Part shown: positions 1 through 7,567 of the stretch, in pieces
How the letters are laid out: each line of letters starts with the position of its first letter
How positions within the stretch are numbered: position 1 is the stretch's first letter
Assembly (NCBI RefSeq): GCF_036181745.1
Contig: NZ_CP108080.1
Location: forward strand, 5,087,501-5,151,500
From: Streptomyces sp. NBC_00259
Lineage (GTDB): Bacteria; Actinomycetota; Actinomycetes; Streptomycetales; Streptomycetaceae
DNA: 64,000 nt
Direction of reading: 5' to 3'
Translations under genes and position numbers: made by a program
Notes under the pieces: generated by a model
Told to the model about the DNA's origin: nothing
The model's input: only the letters and a program-made list of their open reading frames with translations
Databases searched by the model: none

Positions 1-926
1 GCGTCGCCAAGGCCGTCGACGGTGTCTCGTACTCCGTCGCCGCGGGCGAGACGCTTGCCGTGCTGGGCGAGTCCGGTTCCGGGAAGTCCGTCACCGCACA
101 GGCCGTCATGGGCATCCTCGACGTCCCACCCGGCCGGATCACCGGCGGCGAGATCCTCTTCCGCGGCCAGGACCTGCTGACACTCAAGGAGGAGGAACGC
201 CGGAAGATCCGCGGTGCCGGAATGGCCATGATCTTCCAGGACGCACTGTCCTCGCTCAACCCGGTGCTGACCGTCGGCGACCAGCTCGGCGAGATGTTCA
301 TCGTGCACCGGGGCATGTCGAGGAAGGACGCCCGGGCGAAGGCCGTCGAGCTGATGGACCGGGTCCGCATCCCCGCCGCGAAGGAGCGGGTCGGCCAGTA
401 CCCGCACCAGTTCAGCGGAGGCATGCGCCAGCGGATCATGATCGCCATGGCGCTGGCCCTGGAGCCGGACCTGATCATCGCCGACGAGCCCACGACCGCG
501 CTGGACGTGACGGTCCAGGCGCAGGTGATGGATCTGCTCGCCGAGCTACGGCGCGAACTCGGCATGGGGCTCGTCCTCATCACGCACGACCTCGGTGTCG
601 TCGCGGACGTCGCCGACAGGATCGCCGTGATGTACGCGGGCCGGATCGTCGAGACCGCCCCCGTCCACGACATCTACAAGGCGCCCGCCCATCCGTACAC
701 CCGTGGCCTGCTCGACTCGATTCCCCGCCTGGACCAGAAGGGGCAGGAGCTGTACGCCATCCGCGGCCTGCCGCCGAACCTGATGGCCGTTCCGCCGGGC
801 TGCGCCTTCCACCCCCGCTGCCCGATGGCCCAGGACGTGTGCACGACCGACGAGCCGGAGGTGTTCCCCGTGAACCGCGACCGGGGCAGCGCCTGCTTCT
901 TCTGGCGGGAGTGCCTCAATGGCTGA
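1..926 (+). CDS. Oligopeptide/dipeptide ABC importer ATPase, OppD/DppD type (5' end outside window)
   Basis: ATP-hydrolysing subunit of a peptide importer, acting on the cytoplasmic face of the membrane. The reading frame is open from base 3, so the true start lies left of the window. Seen: Walker A GESGSGKS, Q-loop IFQDALSSLNP, signature FSGGMRQR, Walker B DLIIADEPT, the H-loop ITHD, and the Opp/Dpp C-terminal Cys motif (CAFHPRCPM...C). That last region is diagnostic for OppD/OppF-type ATPases and holds a Cys cluster. It overlaps the next ATPase gene by 8 bp, so the two are translationally coupled. The permease and binding-protein genes are presumably upstream of the window. Substrate specificity cannot be read from the ATPase. 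Confidence 0.93.
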   Translation, partial: VAKAVDGVSYSVAAGETLAVLGESGSGKSVTAQAVMGILDVPPGRITGGEILFRGQDLLTLKEEERRKIRGAGMAMIFQDALSSLNPVLTVGDQLGEMFIVHRGMSRKDARAKAVELMDRVRIPAAKERVGQYPHQFSGGMRQRIMIAMALALEPDLIIADEPTTALDVTVQAQVMDLLAELRRELGMGLVLITHDLGVVADVADRIAVMYAGRIVETAPVHDIYKAPAHPYTRGLLDSIPRLDQKGQELYAIRGLPPNLMAVPPGCAFHPRCPMAQDVCTTDEPEVFPVNRDRGSACFFWRECLNG

Positions 927-1977
927 GCCGAACGCACCCACCGAGCCCATCATCGAGGTGCGCGACCTGCACAAGCACTACCCGCTCACCCAGGGCGTCC
1001 TGTTCAGGAAGCAGGTGGGCGCGGTCAAGGCCGTCGACGGCGTCGACCTCGACCTCTTCCCCGGAGAGACCCTCGGCATCGTCGGCGAGTCCGGCTGCGG
1101 CAAGTCCACCCTCGCCCGGATGCTGGTGAACCTGGAGCGGCCGACGCGCGGGACGATCCGCTACAAGGGCGAGGACATCACCAAGCTGTCCGGGCGCGCG
1201 CTGCGGGCCGTACGCCGCAACATCCAGATGGTGTTCCAGGACCCGTACACCTCGCTGAACCCCCGGATGACCGTCGGCGACATCATCGGGGAGCCGTACG
1301 AGATCCACCCCGAGGCGGCACCGAAGGGCGAGCGGCGCCGCCGGGTGCAGGAGCTGCTGGAGGTCGTCGGGCTCGACCCCGAGTACGTCAACCGCTATCC
1401 GCACCAGTTCTCCGGCGGCCAGCGCCAGCGCATCGGCATCGCGCGCGGCCTGGCGCTGCGGCCGGAGGTCATCGTCGCGGACGAACCGGTATCCGCGCTC
1501 GACGTGTCCGTGCAGGCGCAGGTCGTCAATCTGCTCGACCGGCTGCAGAGCGAGTTCCGCCTCAGCTACGTGTTCATCGCGCACGATCTGTCGATCGTGC
1601 GGCACATCTCGGACCGGGTGGGCGTGATGTACCTCGGGCGGATCGTGGAGATCGGCGGCGACGCCGAGATCTACGACCATCCGACCCATCCGTACACCCA
1701 GGCCCTGCTGTCGGCGGTGCCGGTGCCCGACCCTGGAGCCCGCGCCCACCGGGAGCGCATCGTCCTGTCCGGGGACGTTCCCTCACCGACCGCCATTCCC
1801 TCGGGCTGCCGCTTCCGCACCCGCTGCTGGAAGGCGCGGGAACGGTGCGCGCTGGAGGTGCCGGAACTGGCGGTGCCGGCGGAGTTCCGGCTCGCACAGG
1901 GGCCGGCGAAGCACGACTCCGCCTGTCACTTCGCGGAGGAGAAACACGTGGTGCCGGCCCCCGGGGCGCAGGGCTGA
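919..1977 (+). CDS. Oligopeptide/dipeptide ABC importer ATPase, OppF/DppF type
   Basis: Second ATPase of the heterodimeric motor of the peptide importer (352 aa). Seen: Walker A GESGCGKS, signature FSGGQRQRIGIARGL, Walker B VIVADEPVSALD, H-loop FIAHDLS, and a C-terminal oligopeptide-transport extension with the Cys-rich RTRCWKARERC segment. The start ATG lies inside the end of the upstream ATPase gene (8-bp overlap) and is preceded by GGGAGTG. A bldK-like second oligopeptide system is a reasonable family guess, but cluster identity needs the missing binding protein. It ends 46 bp from the convergent acyltransferase gene, with no obvious hairpin between them. Confidence 0.93.
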   Translation: MAEPNAPTEPIIEVRDLHKHYPLTQGVLFRKQVGAVKAVDGVDLDLFPGETLGIVGESGCGKSTLARMLVNLERPTRGTIRYKGEDITKLSGRALRAVRRNIQMVFQDPYTSLNPRMTVGDIIGEPYEIHPEAAPKGERRRRVQELLEVVGLDPEYVNRYPHQFSGGQRQRIGIARGLALRPEVIVADEPVSALDVSVQAQVVNLLDRLQSEFRLSYVFIAHDLSIVRHISDRVGVMYLGRIVEIGGDAEIYDHPTHPYTQALLSAVPVPDPGARAHRERIVLSGDVPSPTAIPSGCRFRTRCWKARERCALEVPELAVPAEFRLAQGPAKHDSACHFAEEKHVVPAPGAQG

Positions 1978-2023
1978 GCGCGCTCCGCCCCGGAGTCCGC
2001 CCGGCCCCGCCCCGGACCGTGTC

Positions 2024-2635
2024 TCAGTCCTGCGCCTGCGCGCCCTCACGGGTGAGGAACGCCAGCCGGGCCTTCTTCTCCGGGAGGAACACCTCGGGGA
2101 GGTCGATCTCCGGAAGCACGATCTGAGGACCCAGCTCGAAGCCCGTGCGCGCCAGCCGTTCGATCGCCTTCTCGTTGCGGATGTCCGGCTCGGCGACGAC
2201 CCTGCGCACCTGCGGGTCCGCCAGCACGTAGTGGACGAGGACCGAGAGCATGGTGGCGGTGAACCCGGGCCGTGGTGCGCCCTTCGGGGGGCCCATCATC
2301 AGGTGGACGCCCATGTCGCCCGGCTCGACGTCGTAGCACTCGCTGACGCGGTCGGCCTCCGGCTCGTACGTCTGGAAGAGCATCGCGGGCTCGTCCCCGA
2401 CGCGGATGAGGAAGGCGTGGTGCGTGGTGAGCGAGTCCAGGTGCTCGTAGATCTCCAGCACCTCGGCGCGGCTCGCCTCGGCCATGCCCCAGAAGCGCGC
2501 CCGCTCCTCGGTGACCCAGGAGTGGACGACGTCCACGTCCCGCTGCGGGTCCAGGCGGTCGACCCGTACGGTGCCCAGTCCTTCGACGGTCTCCTCGTAC
2601 AGGGCCTCGGGTCTGACGGCGGGCTCAGTGGTCAT
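2024..2635 (-). CDS. Siderophore-type N-acyltransferase (IucB/AlcB/RhbD-like GNAT)
   Basis: 203-aa GNAT-fold acyltransferase. Seen: the segment VSECYDVEPGDMGVHLMMGPPKG followed by the acyl-CoA region of the aerobactin/alcaligin N-hydroxylysine or N-hydroxydiamine acyltransferases (Acetyltransf_8 type), ending with a conserved ...RTGFELGPQIVLPE... segment. Known: this family acylates hydroxylamines or amines on hydroxamate siderophore precursors, using acetyl-, succinyl- or longer acyl-CoA. The ATG at 2635 overlaps the upstream acylase gene by 11 bp, so the two form a coupled operon read from the iron box at 4742-4761. Inferred: an iron-repressed role in making or tailoring a siderophore. No NIS synthetase or NRPS gene is visible here. 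Confidence 0.82.
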   Translation of the reverse strand: MTTEPAVRPEALYEETVEGLGTVRVDRLDPQRDVDVVHSWVTEERARFWGMAEASRAEVLEIYEHLDSLTTHHAFLIRVGDEPAMLFQTYEPEADRVSECYDVEPGDMGVHLMMGPPKGAPRPGFTATMLSVLVHYVLADPQVRRVVAEPDIRNEKAIERLARTGFELGPQIVLPEIDLPEVFLPEKKARLAFLTREGAQAQD

Positions 2636-4709
2636 GGTTCTCCTCGGTGCGGTGCTCGAGCGTGAGCTGGTCGAAGTCGGTGACGACGGGGACGAATTCG
2701 CCGCGCAGCCACCGGGGCAGCTGATCGCGGTGGTGGGGGTCGCCGGGGATGCCCCGGGCGCCCAGCGGGACCACCCAGAGGCTGTCCTCGCGCCGGGCGA
2801 GGTCCCAGACGTAGCGGGCGGCGGGACCGCGGGCGCTGTGGTCGGTGACGCCGGGGACGCTCGACGTGGCCAGCACACAGTCGTGGTCGCCGGGCAGTCC
2901 CGGCCACTCCTCGCCGGCCGTGCCGGGCAGTGCCTGCCAGGGCGCGAGCCGGTGCAGCTCGCCCCAGGTGGCCGTGTGCTCGCCGGCCGCCGCGACCTCG
3001 TCGACGGCCGCGCGGACCACGCCGGCGCGGTCGATGCCCGGCAGGTGATCGGTCGTCAGCAGGGTCTCCAGGGCGTAGGCGACCTTCACCGGCGGGTACA
3101 GCCAGGGCACGAACACCTCGGGATACCCGAACGGTTCGGTGAGCACGGCCAGTTCCGGGTGGGCCACGAGCCGCCGTACGACGGCGGAGCGCACGGCCGC
3201 GTACAGGGCGGCGTCCGTGCTGTCGGCCTCCATCCGCCGGTCCCAGGCCAGCAACCGGTCCCGCAGCGCCGAGGCCTCGGGGGACAGGGCGGGAAGTCCG
3301 GCGACCAGCTCCAGCAGCGGAGCCGCGGACGCCAGATGGGTGTCGGTGTGGACGGCCGCCATCGCGGGCGCCGTCCAGCTCTTCGACTCCCGCAGCAGGC
3401 CGGCGATCCGGTCGGCCCGGTGCGGCGGTGCGAACTCCACGCCGAGGGGGGTGGCGATCCCGCGGGCGTTCGCCATGACGGCGATGTCCTCGACGTCGGC
3501 GCGGGGCGTGTCGTGCCAGCCCTGCCACTCGTGGCCGTGCTCCCACGCGGGCACCACCCGCAGCCGGTTGTCCTCGTGCCGCACGGGTACGCGCCCGGCC
3601 ACCCGGTGCAGCAGCCCGCCCTCGGTGTCCGCGGCGTGGACCACGTTGACCGGCTCGGCCCAGGCGTCGAAGGCCCGGTCCACGTCGGCGACGGTGCGGG
3701 CCCGCAGCAGCGCCGGGATCGCGTCGAACCCGAGACGGGCGGTGACACGGGGCGGGTAGCGCAGGCTGATGGCCTCCGCCACCGAGGCGGCTCCGTCGGC
3801 CGCGAGGCCGCCGATGATCACCGGGCCGCGGTCCGTCTCGATCACCTCGATCTCGACCGGCTCGCCACCCGCCACCTCGATCGTCTCGCGGTGGTGCGTG
3901 GCCGGGCGCCAGCCGTCGGGACCCTGGGCCTCGACTCCGGTGCCGGAGCGTCTGAGCCGTTCCCGGTACAGGTCCTGGTAGTCGGACATGGCGTTGGTGA
4001 TCGCCCAGGCCACGGAGCCGGTGTGGCCGAAGTGGGCGAGTCCGGGGACGCCGGGGACGGCGAGGCCGACGACGTCGACGTCCGGGCAGACCAGATGGAT
4101 CTGCTGGTAGATGCCCGGGTCCTCGATGAAGCGGTGCGGGTCGCCGGCGATCAGGGGCGCGCCCGTGGCCGTACGGTCACCGGTGACCAGCCAGCCGTTG
4201 CTGCCCGAGGTGCCGGGGCCGTCCGTGGCGAACAGCGTGGTCGCCCCGTCGCCGAGCCGTCGTGCGACCTCCTCGCGCCACAGCTTGGTCGGGAAGCCGG
4301 CGAACAGGATGTGGGCGGATATCCATATGCCCAGCGGCACCCAGGGATCCCAGTGGCCGGGCGTGAGCCCGGTCGCCGCGAACTCCGGCGTACCGTCCGC
4401 TCCTTCCGGGAGCCCGGCGTTGACCCCGTCCACGTAGGCGCGCACCCAGGCCGCCGTGTCCGCGTCGAGCGCCTCGAAGCAGCGACGTGCCGTGTCCGCG
4501 AGCCGGGACTGGCGGGCGAACCGGTCCCAGACCACGGCGTCCGCGCCCAGGAAGGCCGCGGTCGTGCCCTGCACGCGGTGCCGTTCGACCTCGATCTGCC
4601 AGGCCCGGTCGGTGGCGGCGTTCCGCCCCTGCGCGAAGGCCAGTTCCAGGCCGTCGGCCGCGCGCAGATGCGGGATGCCCCAGGCATCCCGGTAGACCTC
4701 GGTCGTCAC
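2625..4709 (-). CDS. Penicillin acylase-family Ntn hydrolase, cytoplasmic form, iron-box controlled
   Basis: 694-aa member of the penicillin amidase (S45) family. These enzymes self-cleave to expose an N-terminal Ser on the beta chain and then hydrolyse amides of acyl side chains. Seen: N-terminal DAWGIPHLRA, a predicted processing site G|SNGW with nucleophile near Ser170, downstream GAPLIAGDPH, and the typical beta-chain Asn/Arg-rich core. There is no signal peptide, unlike the classical periplasmic enzymes and PvdQ. The start is GTG with GGAGAG upstream. The iron box lies about 33 bp upstream, and the downstream acyltransferase overlaps by 11 bp. Inferred: it deacylates a siderophore or siderophore precursor. 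Antibiotic or quorum-signal amide hydrolysis is an alternative. Confidence 0.85.
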   Translation of the reverse strand: MTTEVYRDAWGIPHLRAADGLELAFAQGRNAATDRAWQIEVERHRVQGTTAAFLGADAVVWDRFARQSRLADTARRCFEALDADTAAWVRAYVDGVNAGLPEGADGTPEFAATGLTPGHWDPWVPLGIWISAHILFAGFPTKLWREEVARRLGDGATTLFATDGPGTSGSNGWLVTGDRTATGAPLIAGDPHRFIEDPGIYQQIHLVCPDVDVVGLAVPGVPGLAHFGHTGSVAWAITNAMSDYQDLYRERLRRSGTGVEAQGPDGWRPATHHRETIEVAGGEPVEIEVIETDRGPVIIGGLAADGAASVAEAISLRYPPRVTARLGFDAIPALLRARTVADVDRAFDAWAEPVNVVHAADTEGGLLHRVAGRVPVRHEDNRLRVVPAWEHGHEWQGWHDTPRADVEDIAVMANARGIATPLGVEFAPPHRADRIAGLLRESKSWTAPAMAAVHTDTHLASAAPLLELVAGLPALSPEASALRDRLLAWDRRMEADSTDAALYAAVRSAVVRRLVAHPELAVLTEPFGYPEVFVPWLYPPVKVAYALETLLTTDHLPGIDRAGVVRAAVDEVAAAGEHTATWGELHRLAPWQALPGTAGEEWPGLPGDHDCVLATSSVPGVTDHSARGPAARYVWDLARREDSLWVVPLGARGIPGDPHHRDQLPRWLRGEFVPVVTDFDQLTLEHRTEENHDH

Positions 4710-4741
4710 ACTGTCCCCGCTCTCCTGCTTGATCTGCCTTT

Positions 4742-4761
4742 AGGTTAGGCTGGCCTAACCT
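4742..4761. promoter_or_regulatory. Iron box (DmdR/IdeR-type operator) between divergent genes
   Basis: A perfect inverted repeat, AGGTTAGGC-TG-GCCTAACCT, preceded by TT. This matches the actinobacterial iron box (TTAGGTTAGGCTNNCCTAA). It lies 33 bp from the GTG of the acylase gene and 28 bp from the GTG of the siderophore-interacting protein, so one site can repress both divergent transcripts when iron is plentiful. Confidence 0.9.
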
Positions 4762-4788
4762 TACTGGGCGCATGGGGAGGAGACAGCG

Positions 4789-5529
4789 GTGGGGCATGGC
4801 TGGGAGGGCGTGGTCCTCAAGCTGATGCGGGGCAAGGACTTCGCATTCACGGTGACCGGGGCGGAGCAGGTCACCGAGCGGTACCGCCGACTGCAGCTCA
4901 CCGACGGAGGCATGCTCGGCGCCACCGGAGTGCATCCCACGATGTGGGTGCGGCTCTGGTTCGAGAACGCGGGCAAGCCCCATCAGCGCGCCTACACCCT
5001 CGTCGATCCCGACCCCGCGGCAGGCACCTTCAGCCTGGAGTTCGCGCTGCACGACGGCTGCGCCAGCGACTGGGCCCGGAACGCCAAGCCCGGCGACACC
5101 ATAGAGGCGACGGTCCAGGGCACCGGCTTCTCCGTGCCGGACCCGCTGCCGTCGCGGCTGTTCGTCGTCGGCGACCCCGCCTCGCTGCCCGCGATCAACT
5201 CCCTGCTCGACGCGATGCCCGGGGTCCCCGCCACCATCTGGTTCGAGACCCCGCACGGCACGGACGCCGAACTGCCCGTACGGGCCGACACCGCGCACCA
5301 CGAGCTGCGCCAGGTGCCGCGGCGCGACGACGGGGCCGGTCTCGTCGAGGAGGTGCGGGCCGCGCTGCCCGGGCTGCTCGGCGACGACCGGGAGGGCGCG
5401 TTCGTCTGGATCGCCTGCGACACGGCGACCACGCGGTCCCTCACGTCGTACGTCCGCAAGGAGCTGGCCCTCCCCAAGGAGCGGGTCAGTGCCCTCGGCT
5501 ACTGGCGTCCGGAGCCCGTCAAAGCATGA
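4789..5529 (+). CDS. Siderophore-interacting protein (FAD-dependent ferric-siderophore reductase family)
   Basis: 246-aa SIP-family flavoprotein that releases iron from imported ferric siderophores by reduction. Seen: FAD-binding motif RAYT (about residues 67-70), the following LEFALHDG...ASDWARNAKPGD segment typical of SIP proteins, and a C-terminal SIP domain ending in ...LGYWRPE. The start is GTG at 4789 with GGGGAGGA upstream. The nearby ATG at 4796 is out of frame. The iron box at 4742-4761 implies DmdR/IdeR-type iron repression. It pairs functionally with the divergent acylase/acyltransferase operon. Whether it uses NAD(P)H or ferredoxin cannot be read from the sequence. Confidence 0.9.
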   Translation: MGHGWEGVVLKLMRGKDFAFTVTGAEQVTERYRRLQLTDGGMLGATGVHPTMWVRLWFENAGKPHQRAYTLVDPDPAAGTFSLEFALHDGCASDWARNAKPGDTIEATVQGTGFSVPDPLPSRLFVVGDPASLPAINSLLDAMPGVPATIWFETPHGTDAELPVRADTAHHELRQVPRRDDGAGLVEEVRAALPGLLGDDREGAFVWIACDTATTRSLTSYVRKELALPKERVSALGYWRPEPVKA

Positions 5530-5631
5530 CAAGTGCTCATCAAGTTCGTTAACAGTCAGGCAACTTGGCCGAATCGGCACCGATATACGAACACGCCACC
5601 CTGAATCGCGTACGGCCGTGCGGGTGCCGTA

Positions 5632-5667
5632 GACCGGCCGGAGCACGCCATGTGGCTCCGGCCGGTC
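5632..5667. terminator. GC-rich hairpin downstream of the siderophore-interacting protein gene
   Basis: Perfect 13-bp stem GACCGGCCGGAGC / GCTCCGGCCGGTC with a 10-nt loop, about 100 nt after the stop at 5529. No T-tract follows, as is usual in Streptomyces. It probably ends the SIP transcript. Confidence 0.55.
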
Positions 5668-5797
5668 GCTTGTGCCCGTGGGGCCACCCGTTCGGCGGTG
5701 CGTCTGTTGCCCGCTCCGTGCGGGGCCCGTCTGATGGCAGTGGGTACGCCGATCGGGTGTGCCGCCACACGGCCGGCCGCGACGGAGGGTTCCGCCG

Positions 5798-7567
5798 ATG
5801 CAGGGAATCACGAAGCGCCGGTGTCGCCGTGGCTCCCTCTGCGTCGCCGGAGCCCTGCTGATCTCCTCGGTCGCGGTGGGCGGGCCGGTCGCGGCCGCTC
5901 CGTCCCGCGGGGGCCCGCCCGCGGGCGACGGGGGCATCGTGCTGGAGTGGCGGCCCTGCAAGGGCAAGGCGCAGCGGGGCTTCGAGTGCGCGACGGCCAA
6001 CGTCCCGCTCGACCACACGCGTCCTCGATGGCGGACCATCGAACTGGCGGTGATCCGGGCCAGGGCCACCGCCCCCGGGCGGCGTGCCGGATCGTTGTTC
6101 TTCAATCCCGGCGGGCCCGGCGGGGCCGGCACCGTGGGGCTGCCCGGGCAGTACGCGAAGTTCCCCCGGGAGCTGCGCGAGCGGTTCGACATCGTCAGCT
6201 GGGACCCGCGCGGCATCGGGGAGAGCACCTCCGTACGGTGTTTCGGCAGCGCGAAGGAGGCCGCCGCGTGGATCAAGGACGTTCCCCCGTTCCCGGTCGG
6301 GGCCGAGGAGCGCGGAACCTTCGTCGCGGCGTACGCCGATCTCGCCCGCCGCTGCGGACAGCGCGACCCGGAGCTGCTGCGCCACATCTCGACCGCCGAC
6401 ACCGCACGCGACCTCGACGGGCTGCGTCAGGCGGTCGGCGAGCGGCGGCTCAGGTACTGGGGCGTCTCCTACGGCACCTTCCTGGGGGCGACCTACGCGA
6501 ACCTGTTCCCGCACCGCGTCGGCCGTCTGGTCGTGGACGGGAACGTCGACCCGCGGGCCTGGGCGAAAGGCGCCGGGCCGAGGGGGACGGGACCGGGGCC
6601 GGAGCTGAGCACGTTCCTGCGTCTGGACTCGGACCTGGGTTCGGCCGACGTCCTCGGGCAGTTCCTGGATCTGTGCGGCCGCGCCCCGCTGAGCGGCTGT
6701 GCGTTCTCCGCGGGCAGCCCGGAGGCGACCCGGGTCAAGTTCGGCGAGCTGCTTGGGCGGCTGTCGGAGCGGCCCACGGGGACGTGGACGTACGCGCGGG
6801 CCGTCAGCGAGGTACGGGCCGGGCTGTACACGGTCCACCCGGGCTGGACCGACACGGCGAGGACCCTGCAGACGCTGTGGGAGGGGCGCGCACCGCGCGA
6901 GTCCTCGCCGCCGGCAGGGGTCCCGCGGTACCCCGGCTTCGAGCAGGTCTACGGCGTGATGTGCGCGGAGAGCGCCAACCCGCGGGACCCGGAACGCTAC
7001 TCCGCGCTGGACGGGCTGAGTGCCGAGCGGGCGGGTGACCTCGGGCACTGGTGGGCCTGGGCCAACGAGCCCTGCGCGAGCTGGCCGGCCGAGGCCGCCG
7101 GACGTTACGCCGGCCCGTGGGACCGCCCCACCGCCCACCCCGTTCTCGTGGTCAACCCGACGTACGACCCGGCCACGCCCTACCAGGGCGGCGAGGCCAT
7201 GGCCCGGGAGCTGGATGACGCCCGGCTGCTGACGCTGAACGGGTACGGACACACCGCCCTGGACAATCCGAGCAGTTGCGTGGGAGGGCACGTGGTCCGC
7301 TACGTCCTCAGCGGGGCGCTGCCCCCGGCCGGCGCGACCTGCGAGCAGGACACTCCGCCGTTCGCCACGAGGACGCCGGCCGGGGACGGCGGGGCGGTTC
7401 CCGCCGGTCCTTCCGCGACCGGGCTAGGCGACCCCGAGCGACCTCTTCAGGAACTCCACCTGGAGCAGCAGGTGGTTCTCCGCGACCTGTTCCTGGGGCG
7501 TCATATGTGTCACGCCCGTGAGGGGCAGCAGCTCATGGGGGCGGCCCGCCGCGAGCAGTGCCGATGA
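5798..7567 (+). CDS. Secreted tripeptidyl-aminopeptidase-type alpha/beta hydrolase (S33, Tap-like)
   Basis: 589-aa exported serine hydrolase. Start ATG at 5798 is supported by GGAGGG 9 nt upstream. The N-terminus has basic residues (KRRCRRG), a hydrophobic stretch and AAAPS, a Sec signal. Seen: oxyanion segment FNPGGPGGAG, nucleophile elbow GVSYG, Asp in VVNPTYDPATP, His in NGYGHTA, and the Cys-flanked Tap-like C-terminal domain (SSCVGG...GATCEQD). Known: this family removes tripeptides from the N-termini of extracellular proteins. Odd: after the normal Tap end the frame runs another 144 bp into the end of the convergent S9 peptidase gene, giving a C-tail of roughly 50 residues unlike the family. 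See findings. Confidence 0.88.
   Translation: MQGITKRRCRRGSLCVAGALLISSVAVGGPVAAAPSRGGPPAGDGGIVLEWRPCKGKAQRGFECATANVPLDHTRPRWRTIELAVIRARATAPGRRAGSLFFNPGGPGGAGTVGLPGQYAKFPRELRERFDIVSWDPRGIGESTSVRCFGSAKEAAAWIKDVPPFPVGAEERGTFVAAYADLARRCGQRDPELLRHISTADTARDLDGLRQAVGERRLRYWGVSYGTFLGATYANLFPHRVGRLVVDGNVDPRAWAKGAGPRGTGPGPELSTFLRLDSDLGSADVLGQFLDLCGRAPLSGCAFSAGSPEATRVKFGELLGRLSERPTGTWTYARAVSEVRAGLYTVHPGWTDTARTLQTLWEGRAPRESSPPAGVPRYPGFEQVYGVMCAESANPRDPERYSALDGLSAERAGDLGHWWAWANEPCASWPAEAAGRYAGPWDRPTAHPVLVVNPTYDPATPYQGGEAMARELDDARLLTLNGYGHTALDNPSSCVGGHVVRYVLSGALPPAGATCEQDTPPFATRTPAGDGGAVPAGPSATGLGDPERPLQELHLEQQVVLRDLFLGRHMCHAREGQQLMGAARREQCR

Noticed and set aside
2484..4748. Long open frame (754 codons) on + strand opposite the penicillin-acylase gene
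   Set aside because: Antisense shadow in a GC-rich genome. No domain content; Arg/Pro/Gly-rich composition; the opposite strand has a clear family protein.
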